NCBI GenBank assembly: GCA_964549995.1
Contig: CAZJXF010000023.1
Location: 1-34,938 of the forward strand
Direction: 5' to 3'
From: Desulfatirhabdium sp964549995
Lineage (GTDB): Bacteria; Desulfobacterota; Desulfobacteria; Desulfobacterales; Desulfatirhabdiaceae
Length of the DNA: 34,938 bases
Of this stretch, positions 8,653 to 16,976 are shown in pieces. The notes under the pieces are model-generated. The model ran no database searches, had not been told where the DNA came from, and saw only the letters and a list, made by a program, of their open reading frames with translations. The position numbers were made by a program, and so were the translations under genes. How positions within the stretch are numbered: the stretch's first letter is position 1; each line of letters starts with the position of its first letter.

Positions 8653-9093
8653 ATGGTCAATCGAAAGCGTGAAACGCGCAGAGAATGCAGCCAAAAGGGA
8701 TTCACCCTCATCGAACTGCTGGTGGTTATCATCATTCTGGGGTTGCTCTCGGCCCTGGTGGCCCCGAAATTCTTCGGCAAAGTGGACAAGGCGAAGCAAA
8801 AGACGGCCAAGACCCAGATCGAGCTCTTCGGCTCGGCCTTGGACGAGTTCCGGCTCGATGTCGGGCGCTATCCGACCACGGAAGAAGGGCTGAACGCCCT
8901 TCGGGAAAAGCCGGGCAATGTCACCAACTGGGAAGGGCCCTATCTGCCGAAGGCCATCCCGCTGGATCCCTGGGGCTTTCCATACCAGTACAAGAGTCCG
9001 GGGGAACATGGTGCCTATGATCTGTACAGTTTCGGTGCGGATGGGGCCATCGGCGGCGAGGGCAACGACAAAGACATCGTCAATTGGGAATAA
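8653..9093 (+). CDS. gspG: T2SS major pseudopilin GspG
   Basis: Main subunit of the periplasmic pseudopilus that pushes substrates through the outer-membrane secretin. 146 residues: a 16-residue basic leader ending in Gly, then FTLIELLVVIIILGLLSALVAPKF with Glu at mature position 5. The C-terminal part is typical of GspG: GRYPTTEEGLNAL, GPYLPKAIPLDPWGFPYQY and DLYSFGADG with the family's calcium-loop aspartates. I use ATG 8653, which has AAGGAG 10 bases upstream; the in-frame TTG at 8644 would lie too close to that site. The operon starts with this gene, followed by gspE after 9 bases. The prepilin peptidase that would process it is not in the window. Confidence 0.96.
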   Translation: MVNRKRETRRECSQKGFTLIELLVVIIILGLLSALVAPKFFGKVDKAKQKTAKTQIELFGSALDEFRLDVGRYPTTEEGLNALREKPGNVTNWEGPYLPKAIPLDPWGFPYQYKSPGEHGAYDLYSFGADGAIGGEGNDKDIVNWE

Positions 9094-9102
9094 GAGGCGC
9101 GT

Positions 9103-10722
9103 GTGCTGCTGCATCTGCCGTTGATGAATCTGCTGAAGGAGCGCTTTTCCAAAAAGGAGGCTCCGGAAGCCGCCATGCCTTCTCCGGTTCTCGATCCGGC
9201 ATCGTTCGGCATTGAAACGATCGATGAAACGGCTTTTCCGGAAAATCCGCCGCCGTCCAATCCATTCGGTGTCGCCTACATGAAGCGGTTTCGCTTCGTT
9301 CCGATCGGGGAAACCGACGAGGTCGTGACCGTGGCGATGGCCGATCCCTTCGACTGGATCACCCGGGAAGTCATCGAGCGGACCTATGCCAAGCGGATCG
9401 AGGTGGCGGCTGCAGCCGAGGAAACGGTGTCGCAGTTCGTCTATCGGTGGTATGAGGCAGAGGTCGACATGGGGGCAAGCGAAGGAGCCGAAGGGGAGGT
9501 AAGCCTCGAAGACCAGCTCTGGGATAATCCGGAGCACCTCAAGGACATGGCCTCGGAGGCTCCGGTCATCCGGTTGGTGAACCACATCATCGCCAAGGCC
9601 CTCGAAGTAGGGGCATCGGACATCCACATCGAACCCCGCAAGGCCCATGTCCAGGTACGCTACCGCATCGACGGCGTCTTGATCGACCAGAACGCGATCG
9701 CCCTGAAGCTCAAGGCGGCCATCACAAGCCGCATCAAGCTCATGTCCAAGATGGACATCGCCGAAATGCGCCTTCCGCAGGACGGACGCATCAAGTTCAA
9801 GACCGGTCGGGAAGAAATCGACATCCGGGTCTCCTCCCTGCCGACCCATTTCGGCGAGGCCCTCGTGCTGCGGCTTCTGCACAAGGAAAACGTCGAGCTC
9901 GACATGGACAATTTGGGTTTTCCGGCGACCATTCGAAGGCGCTTCGAGTCGGCCATCGCCATGCCTTACGGCATGATTCTCGTCACCGGTCCGACCGGCT
10001 CCGGAAAAACCACCACCCTCTACGCGGCCCTGAACACGATCAATTCGCCGGATCGCAAGATCGTCACGGTCGAGGATCCGATCGAATACCAGATGGACGG
10101 TATCAACCAGGTGCAGGTGCAGCCGAACATCGGGCTGACCTTCGCCCATTGCCTGCGCACCTTTTTGCGACAGGATCCCGATGTCATGCTGGTTGGGGAA
10201 ATCCGGGATCTCGAAACGGCCGAAATCGCCATTCAGGCGGCACTCACCGGGCATGTCGTCTTCTCCACCCTGCACACAAACGATGCCGCAGGCGCCATCA
10301 CCCGCCTTCAGGACATGGGCGTGGAACGCTTCCTCATCGCATCGTCTTTGGTGGCCGTCTTGGCGCAGCGGCTGGTGCGGCGGGTCTGCACCCAGTGCAG
10401 CCATCCGGTGACCCTCTCGGCGGAGGAGCGCCGCCATCTGGCCGTAGAGCTCGACATGCCCGTCGATGACATTCATCCCGAATTCTTCCGAGGAACGGGC
10501 TGTGCCGCCTGTGCCGGTTCCGGCTACAGGGGGCGGATCGGGATTTACGAGCTTTTGCCCATCGACGAGACCATTCAGCGGGAAATCGTCAAAGGGTCGG
10601 ATCGCAACGAGATCTTCCGGACGGCCCTTCAGAACGGGATGATTTCCCTGCGGATGGACGGTCTTTCCAAGGTGCGCCAGGGGATTACCACCTACGAGGA
10701 AGTGCTGCGGGTGATTCGATGA
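9103..10722 (+). CDS. gspE: T2SS assembly ATPase GspE
   Basis: Cytoplasmic hexameric ATPase that powers pseudopilus assembly. 539 residues: an N-terminal N1E/N2E region (about 45-120, contacts GspL), then the catalytic domain with Walker A GPTGSGKTT (about 296), Asp box TVEDPIEY (about 323), Walker B VMLVGEIRD (about 362) and His box STLHTNDA (about 388). A four-cysteine zinc element follows (Cys429, Cys432, Cys467, Cys470). The start is GTG at 9103 with AAGAGG just upstream. The stop overlaps the gspF start by 4 bases. The zinc cysteines and the neighbouring pseudopilins favour GspE over PilB. Confidence 0.96.
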   Translation: MLLHLPLMNLLKERFSKKEAPEAAMPSPVLDPASFGIETIDETAFPENPPPSNPFGVAYMKRFRFVPIGETDEVVTVAMADPFDWITREVIERTYAKRIEVAAAAEETVSQFVYRWYEAEVDMGASEGAEGEVSLEDQLWDNPEHLKDMASEAPVIRLVNHIIAKALEVGASDIHIEPRKAHVQVRYRIDGVLIDQNAIALKLKAAITSRIKLMSKMDIAEMRLPQDGRIKFKTGREEIDIRVSSLPTHFGEALVLRLLHKENVELDMDNLGFPATIRRRFESAIAMPYGMILVTGPTGSGKTTTLYAALNTINSPDRKIVTVEDPIEYQMDGINQVQVQPNIGLTFAHCLRTFLRQDPDVMLVGEIRDLETAEIAIQAALTGHVVFSTLHTNDAAGAITRLQDMGVERFLIASSLVAVLAQRLVRRVCTQCSHPVTLSAEERRHLAVELDMPVDDIHPEFFRGTGCAACAGSGYRGRIGIYELLPIDETIQREIVKGSDRNEIFRTALQNGMISLRMDGLSKVRQGITTYEEVLRVIR

Positions 10723-11933
10723 GCGGGTCGTTTCGCTACGAAGCCCTCGATGCTACCGGCAAACGGATCGTCGCCAGTGCGGAAGCGCGAAGCCGGGAGG
10801 ATTTGCTGATTTCGCTCCAGCTCAAGGGAATGGTGCTGTTGCGCTGGATCGACGAGGAAGGGGCGGGGGGATGGCGCCTTTCCTGGAAGCGTCGCAGGCG
10901 CATGGCCGCCAAAGAGCTGCTGATGCTCACCCGGGAGCTTGCCCATCTCGTTCAGTCCGGGCTTGCCATCGACCGGGCCCTGTTGATTCTCGAGCAGAGC
11001 AGCGATGCCCAGGCCGTGCAACAGATGGCCCGATACCTGCGGGAAGCCATCCAGGGCGGATCGAGTCTCTCGGATGCCATGGCCAGGCAGGAAGGGGATT
11101 TCAACGACTTGTACGTGAACATGGTTCGGGTCGGAGAAATGGGTGGGGTGCTCGGGCCGGTGCTGGAGAAGCTCGCCGGCTTTCTGGAGCGTACCGAAGA
11201 GATCAAGCGGTTCATCGTTTCGAGCGCCATCTATCCCGCCATCCTGATGAGCATCGGCATCGTATCGGTTGTCGTCATCATGGGCTTTGTGGTGCCGAAA
11301 TTCGCCGCCATCTTCACCGACATGAAACAAAAAATTCCGGCCAGCACGATGGTCCTCATCCAAATCAGCGCCTTCTTGCGGGCCTGGTGGTGGGCGCTCG
11401 TGCTGGGAGTTGCAGCCGTTGTGGCGGGGGTGTGGGGTTGGGCCAAAACCGCATCCGGAAAGGCATGGATCGATCGCATCGCCATCCGACTGCCGGGCTT
11501 GGGAGCCCTGTTGCTCGACATTCAGGTGAGCCGTTTCGCCCGGACGCTGGGAACCCTTGTTCAGAGCGGGGTGCCCCTGCTCAAGGCCCTTTCGATCGTC
11601 CGAAACGTGGTCAGCAACGTCCTGGTGAAGCAAGCCTCGGAAACCATCTATCGGGAAGTGAAGGAAGGCAAGCGGGTGAGCCGCCTGATGAAGGAGCAGA
11701 AGGTGTTCCCGGCCATGGCCGTTCAGATGGTGGCCCTGGGCGAGGAGACGGGCAAGATCGGGGAGATGCTGACCAGTGTGGCCAACGATCTCGACACCCG
11801 CATCCAAGCCAAAATCAAATCCTATCTCTCCCTGCTGGAGCCGATCGCCATCCTGCTGATGGGGCTCATCATCGGAGGGGTGGTCATATCCATGTTGACG
11901 GCCATTTTCGGGCTGAACGAGATCGAGTTTTAG
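10719..11933 (+). CDS. gspF: T2SS inner-membrane platform protein GspF
   Basis: Polytopic platform protein that couples GspE to pseudopilin assembly. 404 residues with the two duplicated cytoplasmic F domains: ELLMLTRELAHLVQSGLAIDRAL near residue 66, and SRFARTLGTLVQSGVPLLKAL near residue 270. Three membrane segments are visible (about 168-192, 223-243 and 370-395), the last near the C terminus, in LLMGLIIGGVVISML. Length and layout match the family. Translation is coupled to gspE. Eight bases after its stop the operon is interrupted by a ~310-bp repeat element. Confidence 0.95.
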   Translation: MSGSFRYEALDATGKRIVASAEARSREDLLISLQLKGMVLLRWIDEEGAGGWRLSWKRRRRMAAKELLMLTRELAHLVQSGLAIDRALLILEQSSDAQAVQQMARYLREAIQGGSSLSDAMARQEGDFNDLYVNMVRVGEMGGVLGPVLEKLAGFLERTEEIKRFIVSSAIYPAILMSIGIVSVVVIMGFVVPKFAAIFTDMKQKIPASTMVLIQISAFLRAWWWALVLGVAAVVAGVWGWAKTASGKAWIDRIAIRLPGLGALLLDIQVSRFARTLGTLVQSGVPLLKALSIVRNVVSNVLVKQASETIYREVKEGKRVSRLMKEQKVFPAMAVQMVALGEETGKIGEMLTSVANDLDTRIQAKIKSYLSLLEPIAILLMGLIIGGVVISMLTAIFGLNEIEF

Positions 11934-11941
11934 CGAAGGAG

Positions 11942-12253
11942 TGATGACCTCGCAAAAAGCCAGATGCCCTTGGTTGACCCGCAGGAGAGCGGGTGCATTT
12001 TGCTTGCGCAGCGGAAAAACTCAGCAGCCCGATCTCGTAGGATCGGGCGGATGGCCAAGATGGAAACGAAGGTTTTCTGAAAGATAATCTACTGTTTATC
12101 AGCCAAAAATGGATGAAGCGCGTCCGCCCGATCCAACGATCTCCGGCTGCTTCAAACACGTTTCCGCTGCTTTGCAAAACACCACCCGCCCTCCTGCTGG
12201 AAGCCCGGCATTGGAAAGAAATCGGTAAGAGGCGGCTTTTTGCGAGTCCATCA
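11942..12253. mobile_element. MITE-like intergenic element, copy A (312 bp, no gene)
   Basis: The ends are 18-bp inverted repeats, TGATGACCTCGCAAAAAG and CTTTTTGCGAGTCCATCA, matching at 16 of 18 positions. No reading frame of note lies inside. A long hairpin pairs 12040-12053 with 12121-12134 (12 Watson-Crick pairs, one G-T wobble, one G-C). A smaller alternative hairpin CCCGATC/GATCGGG at about 12029-12047 shares its 5' arm. Copy B at 15227 is similar in length, ends and layout but much diverged in sequence. AAGGAG occurs on both sides (11936-11941, 12253-12258), but a second copy starts right there, so I do not claim a target duplication. A MITE or a structured RNA relic are both possible. 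Confidence 0.75.
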
Positions 12254-12256
12254 AGG

Positions 12257-12345
12257 AGTCATGGCTTCGCAAAACGTCAGCGAGTCTCCAGCGAGCCCCA
12301 TGGGGGCGGGGACGCCCTTTGGGATGCCGGTCGCATGTAATTGCA
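12257..12345. repeat. Partial second copy (A'), left end only
   Basis: Immediately after copy A the left end begins again as a degenerate version (GTCATGGCTTCGCAAAACG). The following ~60 bases match the corresponding part of copy B (GTCAGYGAGT...CAGCGAGCCSCATGGGGG). The right half is absent. The rest of the gap to gspH contains only unassigned sequence, the 12410-12423 motif and a heptamer array. Confidence 0.6.
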
Positions 12346-12423
12346 CTTGCGCACCGCGCATCTCGCACTTTCACGATAATCCTCAGGGGCGAGTCTGAAA
12401 AAGCGGGTTTTCTTCCGCTTTTA

Positions 12424-12472
12424 TTCTGACTTCTGACTTCTGAATTCTGACTTCTGACTTCTGAATTCTGAT
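12424..12472. repeat. Heptanucleotide tandem repeat, TTCTGAC type, 7 units
   Basis: Seven 7-bp units in the order C, C, A, C, C, A, T at the last base (TTCTGAC, TTCTGAC, TTCTGAA and so on). So a 21-bp higher-order period is visible. It ends 50 bases before gspH. The upstream bases are shared with the array at 5474. Confidence 0.95.
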
Positions 12473-12521
12473 ATTCGCCTTTTTCAAGTCCATCAATGTG
12501 GAAAGAAGGTAAAGAATTCCG

Positions 12522-12977
12522 ATGCTTCCCACACGACGCAGAAATCCATCAAGCGGGTTCACCCTGCTTGAGCTTGTCGTCGTTCTGGTGATGCTGTCCT
12601 TTGCTGCCGGGCTGATCTTTCAGCGGGTCGGCGGCACATCGGATGTGCGTGAGGCCAAGATGTTCGCCAAGGAGCTGGCGCTTCTGCTGAAGAAGGCCAG
12701 AAGAACGGCCGTCAACACCGGCGGGCCGGTGACGGTGTGGATTTCGGACCAGGACGCGGCATGCATTCTGGATGATACACGGCTGCTAATCCCCGAAACG
12801 GTGCAAATCGATGGACGAAATATCCGACAGGACGATGAAGGACAGCCATATGTGCGATTTGCTCCGGATGGTGGATCGAGCGGCGGGGAATTGATTGTGA
12901 TGACCGGTGGAACACCGGTTGCTGCCATGCGTATCGATCTGTTCACGGGTGCAATTCAGGCAATTCAAGGGGGATAG
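12522..12977 (+). CDS. gspH: T2SS minor pseudopilin GspH
   Basis: Minor pseudopilin, part of the tip complex of the pseudopilus. 151 residues: leader of 12 residues ending in Gly, then FTLLELVVVLVMLSFAAGLIF with Glu at mature position 5. The C-terminal part fits the GspH beta domain: ELALLLKKARRTAVNTGGPVTVWI, RLLIPETVQI and VRFAPDGGSSGGELIVMTGG. A GAAGG site lies about 15 bases upstream of the ATG. First gene of the second block (gspH-I-J-K); it needs its own promoter unless transcription reads through the repeat element. Confidence 0.9.
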   Translation: MLPTRRRNPSSGFTLLELVVVLVMLSFAAGLIFQRVGGTSDVREAKMFAKELALLLKKARRTAVNTGGPVTVWISDQDAACILDDTRLLIPETVQIDGRNIRQDDEGQPYVRFAPDGGSSGGELIVMTGGTPVAAMRIDLFTGAIQAIQGG

Positions 12978-12986
12978 GGCTTCTGG

Positions 12987-13511
12987 ATGGTCAGCCATCG
13001 GTTCAGCAATCATATCGTTGTCTACAAACAACACCCGACTTTCGATCCTGGCAGTGGGTTTACCCTCATTGAAGTCGTTGTGGGGCTGTTGATCATTGCG
13101 ACAGTGGTTTCCGTTGTTTTCGAAACTTTCTCCACCTCGCGCCGTCTTTCTATCAAAGCCGACAAGCGATTAGAAGCCGTACGAGTTCTGCATAATGTAA
13201 TCAACAACCGTGTTGTTATCGAACAGATTCTCGACAGCCGCAAGGAAAATGACCAGAGATCCGGAATTGTGGCCGGGGATCCTGGATGGGCCTACAGCCT
13301 TCGGAGTCAGCCCCTTCGACTCATTGAGGACCAGGGTCGGGATCCGCTCGAAATGAATGCCATGGTGGATGTGGAGGTCTGTGTTTTTCCTGATAGCGAT
13401 TCCGGCTCAAACATGTATTGCGTCCATCGGTGGTTTCGAAGTGATGATCTGGTCAGATCGACGAAGAATGTTTTCGGCCCGTCCGCCACGCAGCGTGTTC
13501 GAAAAAGATGA
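12987..13511 (+). CDS. gspI: T2SS minor pseudopilin GspI-like
   Basis: A type IV pilin-like protein of 174 residues in the gspI position. The leader is unusually long (24 residues, ending PGSG) before FTLIEVVVGLLIIATVVSVVFETF. A shorter start cannot be excluded, since the ribosome site before ATG 12987 is weak. GspI normally nucleates the I-J-K tip. The body is too diverged for me to assign by sequence alone, so the name rests on order and the pilin motif. Its 3' end overlaps the gspJ start region. Confidence 0.75.
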   Translation: MVSHRFSNHIVVYKQHPTFDPGSGFTLIEVVVGLLIIATVVSVVFETFSTSRRLSIKADKRLEAVRVLHNVINNRVVIEQILDSRKENDQRSGIVAGDPGWAYSLRSQPLRLIEDQGRDPLEMNAMVDVEVCVFPDSDSGSNMYCVHRWFRSDDLVRSTKNVFGPSATQRVRKR

Positions 13512-14247
13512 GGCATTCACCCTGCTTGAGGTGATCATTGCCTTGATGCTGATGGCCGCCGTGGCTTTGGCGGCAGGCCTGGCGCTTCGTCTCGCCGTTG
13601 AGGCCAATGAACGAATCGAACTGGAAGGAGACAGCAGACAAGTCCTGACCGTTCTGCCGTCGATTCTGGAAAAACAGCTCGCCCTCGTCCGGACGGAATT
13701 GGCTGCTCCGCAATCGGGAAATCGTTCGGGTACGCGCGCTGTTACCCAGAAGGACATTGGGGTGGGACTTGGATCGAGCCGTACCTCGGATATCAAGCTA
13801 CTTTTCTGCGGCGCTGAACAGGAGTTGTCCTTTTTGACGGCCTTTTCTCGTCAGGGCTCGATGTATCAAGGTCTGACCTGGGTACGGTATCGATATGATC
13901 CCGCCATGCAGACGGTACAGGTTCATGAACAGATCATTACCCGTACAGAGGATGTGGATGGCAGTGACAGCCGGATCGGCCGAAAGCGGAACATGTTGTC
14001 TGAACCGGATCTGGTTGGTTTCATTGAACACGTCAGCGCTTTTCGTCTCGCATACGCTGAAGAAAGCGATGCGGAATGGATAGACGCCTCCGCCTGGTAT
14101 CCTTCGTGGGATTGTGATACGGGTCTCAGTCCTCTCGAAATCGGCGTGCCGGCGCAAGTCGCCCTGTTTTTGGAAGTCGGAACAGGGAAGGGGCGGCAGG
14201 GCGGTCTGTGGATTTTTCCCGTTCATCTGGCTCCGACGGCTCCATGA
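13468..14247 (+). CDS. gspJ: T2SS minor pseudopilin GspJ
   Basis: Minor pseudopilin of the tip complex; 259 residues from ATG 13468, which lies inside the end of gspI. A GTG start at 13495 is also possible. The membrane segment is FTLLEVIIALMLMAAVALAAGLAL. The residue before the cleavage site is Ala (KDEA/FTLLEV) instead of the near-universal Gly. The C-terminal domain has features of GspJ, such as QELSFLTAFSRQG followed by VRYRYD. The final ATGA overlaps the gspK start. Confidence 0.85.
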   Translation: MFSARPPRSVFEKDEAFTLLEVIIALMLMAAVALAAGLALRLAVEANERIELEGDSRQVLTVLPSILEKQLALVRTELAAPQSGNRSGTRAVTQKDIGVGLGSSRTSDIKLLFCGAEQELSFLTAFSRQGSMYQGLTWVRYRYDPAMQTVQVHEQIITRTEDVDGSDSRIGRKRNMLSEPDLVGFIEHVSAFRLAYAEESDAEWIDASAWYPSWDCDTGLSPLEIGVPAQVALFLEVGTGKGRQGGLWIFPVHLAPTAP

Positions 14248-15212
14248 AATCCAAACGAGGCAGTGCCCTGGTGGTGGTGTTATGGGTGTCGGTGTTGCTC
14301 GGTTTCCTGGCAGCCCAGCATGTAGCCCACAATCGAGATAAGGCCTCTTCAGCCATTCAGGCCATGGAACAGGTGCGGATGGATCAGACGATCCAGTCCA
14401 TCATCGACCTGTACCGGTCCGGCAGCATTCCTTTTCCAGAGCAGAAAGGTGGGAAAGGTACATGGAACATCCTGACGATCAATGATGTCGATGTGTTTGT
14501 CCGACTCGACAAGGAATCCAGAAGAACGCTGATCGGTGTTTCGAATGATGCGAAGCTTCGGGAGTTGATTCGTAACATTTTGATTCAGCGAGGAATCGCT
14601 GGATCGGAAAAGGACGCTGCCCGAAAGGCCGATGAGCTGACCGATGCCATGCTCGACTGGATCGATGAGGACGATTTACGACGCACCTATGGCGCGGAAG
14701 ACGAAGACTATCTCAAACGAAACTTGAACTACCTTCCCGCCAACGGGCCATTTCGAACCTTTACGGAAGTGCTTCTGGTCATGGGGATGAGTGAGGAGTT
14801 GTTTTGGGGGGATCCTCTTGCTGGTCTAATCAATGATTTGGAAACGAGCATGGGAGGGCAGGTGGCTTCCGGGAGCGATCGATTTCGTTCCGAAAGGGAC
14901 GGAGGCAGACGGCGATTCAGCGAACGGGCATTGGGTCTGGAAAGTGCCGAGCGACAGCCGGATTTCTGGGATGCCGTAACCATTTATCCGAACGATGTCA
15001 AACGCCTCACTCTAATCAGCGTTGATCGGGAAAATGGATACTGGTTTGCGGTGATTTTCCTGTCTATCGGCAAAGCTGTGGATCAGGTACTTGAGGATTA
15101 TCGCCTGGTGTTTCCAGAAAATGCCGGCAAGGAGGATCTGGCTCGGTTGATCCTTACAAATGATCGCTTGCAGAATTCCTACTGGAAGCGTTATCGTGTT
15201 TATCAGAAATGA
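14244..15212 (+). CDS. gspK: T2SS minor pseudopilin GspK
   Basis: Tip subunit of the pseudopilus; 322 residues. A short leader (MKSKRG) precedes SALVVVLWVSVLLGFLA, which lacks Glu5 as is usual for GspK. The family's helical domain is visible in DELTDAMLDWIDEDDLRRTYGAEDEDYLKRN and FRTFTEVLLVMGMSEELFWG. The start overlaps the gspJ stop by 4 bases. Fourteen bases after its own stop, element copy B begins. Confidence 0.93.
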   Translation: MKSKRGSALVVVLWVSVLLGFLAAQHVAHNRDKASSAIQAMEQVRMDQTIQSIIDLYRSGSIPFPEQKGGKGTWNILTINDVDVFVRLDKESRRTLIGVSNDAKLRELIRNILIQRGIAGSEKDAARKADELTDAMLDWIDEDDLRRTYGAEDEDYLKRNLNYLPANGPFRTFTEVLLVMGMSEELFWGDPLAGLINDLETSMGGQVASGSDRFRSERDGGRRRFSERALGLESAERQPDFWDAVTIYPNDVKRLTLISVDRENGYWFAVIFLSIGKAVDQVLEDYRLVFPENAGKEDLARLILTNDRLQNSYWKRYRVYQK

Positions 15213-15226
15213 CGGCTTTGAAGCCT

Positions 15227-15542
15227 TGATGAACTCGCAAAAAGTCAGTGAGTTTTCAGCGAGCCGCATGGGGGAAGACACGCCTTTTTCGTTGCATCGG
15301 ATAAACTCAGCCGCCCGAGCTCGTAAGGGCCGGGCATGTGGCCAGACTTCAACGATGGGGCATTTGAAATTCAACGGCCTGTTCTTCTAACAGATATGGC
15401 TTGAATGTGCATGCCCGGCCCAACGATCTCCGGCGGCTTCAAACAAGTATCCGATGCAACATCAAAAGGCGGTTCTTCCCCCATGCTCAGGCCCGGAAAA
15501 ACCCCAAAATCGGGGGCACAACGACTTTTTGCGAAGTCGTCA
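15227..15542. mobile_element. MITE-like intergenic element, copy B (316 bp, no gene)
   Basis: Ends TGATGAACTCGCAAAAAG and CTTTTTGCGAAGTCGTCA are inverted repeats matching at 15 of 18 positions. Internal hairpin: 15327-15340 with 15408-15421 (12 Watson-Crick pairs plus two wobbles). At five places the pair differs from that in copy A and both sides have changed to keep pairing. At 15503-15516 the minus strand carries a CCCC/GGGG stem followed by T5, a possible terminator on that strand. The remaining ~70 bases up to gspL hold a GCCCC/GGGGC stem (15549-15572) and nothing else I recognise. Confidence 0.78.
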
Positions 15543-15611
15543 ACCTTGTGCCCCGTAACAAAATAGGGGCCTTGAAATTACGGATCATTCTATTTTCTTA
15601 TAAGGGGAATC

Positions 15612-16976
15612 GTGTTTTCAGCACAACATCTCGGGTTCTATCTTGAAAAAAACCGAATGAGTTATGTCTGCGTAAAGCGGCATAAATTCGGTTTTCGGTT
15701 GTGTATGCCGACCCGACAGATAGAGCCCCAGCAAACGATTCCTGGTGAGACGACGAGTGTTTTACGAGACCTTCTGAATGCAATTCCGCCGGAAAAAAAT
15801 CGGAAAATCTTCATCTGTCTTCCCCGGAATCGGTTTTATCTGCGGGATATCGCCTTGCCCGCCATGCCGATCGAAGATGCCGTGCTCTCTGTCCAGCACA
15901 GCATCCGGATCTACGCCCACCTTCCCATCGAGTCCATTCATTACGACATCTTGTTTCTTCCGGAGCATCGAACCAAGGGGTGGACGGCACTGGTCTTGTA
16001 TGCGGAACGGGGAGAAATTCAACCTTGGATCGATATCCTCCGAGAGACGGGACACGAGAAAAACCTACGAGCCATATTTCCCATATCCATTGGCGTCTGT
16101 GGCTGGCTTTCCCTGCTGAAATGCCCGATGCCCTGTGGCTATGTCCTACCGGCTGAGGATCGAATCGAGGCCGGTGTTTGTGTGAAGGGTGGCTGTCGTG
16201 CTTCCTACCTATTGGATCCAGAAGACCTGGCGGAGAACGGTCAACGATTGGATATCCGGAAGAAGATGGAAGCGGTTCTGGATGAATCTGCGCCCCTGTA
16301 TCATTTGGATGGAACGGACGAAGGGGTGTCGGAGCAACTGCTTAAACCGATCCCCACATGCAGGGATCTACCCCGCATTTGGGAAAACCCGGCAGTGGCG
16401 GCACTGGCACCGGGTTGGGCCGGATACCAGTCGATCTCGCTTAATGGGAAGCCTGTTCAGCCGAAAATTTTCCCGTGGTGGAAATTGTGGGCCGTTGCAT
16501 GCGTGTTGACGATCTTTGCCTGTGGTTTGTGGTCATGGCAGACGCAGCATCGCATCGATCAGCTGCAGGCCCGGCTGAAGAGTGTCAAAGAGGAATACAA
16601 CGGTATCGAACAGCAGGTAAGGCCGCTCGAAAAGCGTCTTGAAAAAATCCAACAGGCCAAGGTACTGATCGACGACATGCAATCCTTTCAAGCCGGGAAG
16701 CCGAAGCTCTTCAAATGGATCAATGAAATCGCCCAACTGGTGCCTGAGAATACCTGGTTTTCGCGTTTCACCTATTCCGGTACCGATATGGTGCTTCAGG
16801 GTCAAAGCCCTGAGGCGCTCAAGGTGCTTGAAGCCATTCGAGGTTCCGAAATGTTCGATCAGGTGAAGCTCATGGGTTCGGTCAGCCGAACTCCAGGCAA
16901 TGTCGAACAGTTCAATATTTCGATCACCCCCCGTTCTGCAGTTTCTCAGGACACCCAGGTGCATGAGCCCAAATAA
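15612..16976 (+). CDS. gspL: T2SS inner-membrane protein GspL
   Basis: Bitopic protein that recruits GspE to the membrane. 454 residues: an actin-like cytoplasmic domain related to PilM (about 1-285), one membrane helix (about 293-312, LWAVACVLTIFACGLWSW), then a coiled coil and a ferredoxin-like periplasmic domain related to PilN (about 320-445, with NEIAQLVPENTWFSRF). The single-chain form identifies GspL rather than separate PilM and PilN. The start is GTG 15612, with AAGGGG 4 bases upstream. Its stop overlaps gspM. Confidence 0.85.
   Translation: MFSAQHLGFYLEKNRMSYVCVKRHKFGFRLCMPTRQIEPQQTIPGETTSVLRDLLNAIPPEKNRKIFICLPRNRFYLRDIALPAMPIEDAVLSVQHSIRIYAHLPIESIHYDILFLPEHRTKGWTALVLYAERGEIQPWIDILRETGHEKNLRAIFPISIGVCGWLSLLKCPMPCGYVLPAEDRIEAGVCVKGGCRASYLLDPEDLAENGQRLDIRKKMEAVLDESAPLYHLDGTDEGVSEQLLKPIPTCRDLPRIWENPAVAALAPGWAGYQSISLNGKPVQPKIFPWWKLWAVACVLTIFACGLWSWQTQHRIDQLQARLKSVKEEYNGIEQQVRPLEKRLEKIQQAKVLIDDMQSFQAGKPKLFKWINEIAQLVPENTWFSRFTYSGTDMVLQGQSPEALKVLEAIRGSEMFDQVKLMGSVSRTPGNVEQFNISITPRSAVSQDTQVHEPK

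Noticed and set aside
11936..12258. AAGGAG on both sides of copy A as a target-site duplication
   Set aside because: A second, partial element starts at 12257, so the repeat could simply be shared flanking sequence. Copy B shows no such duplication.
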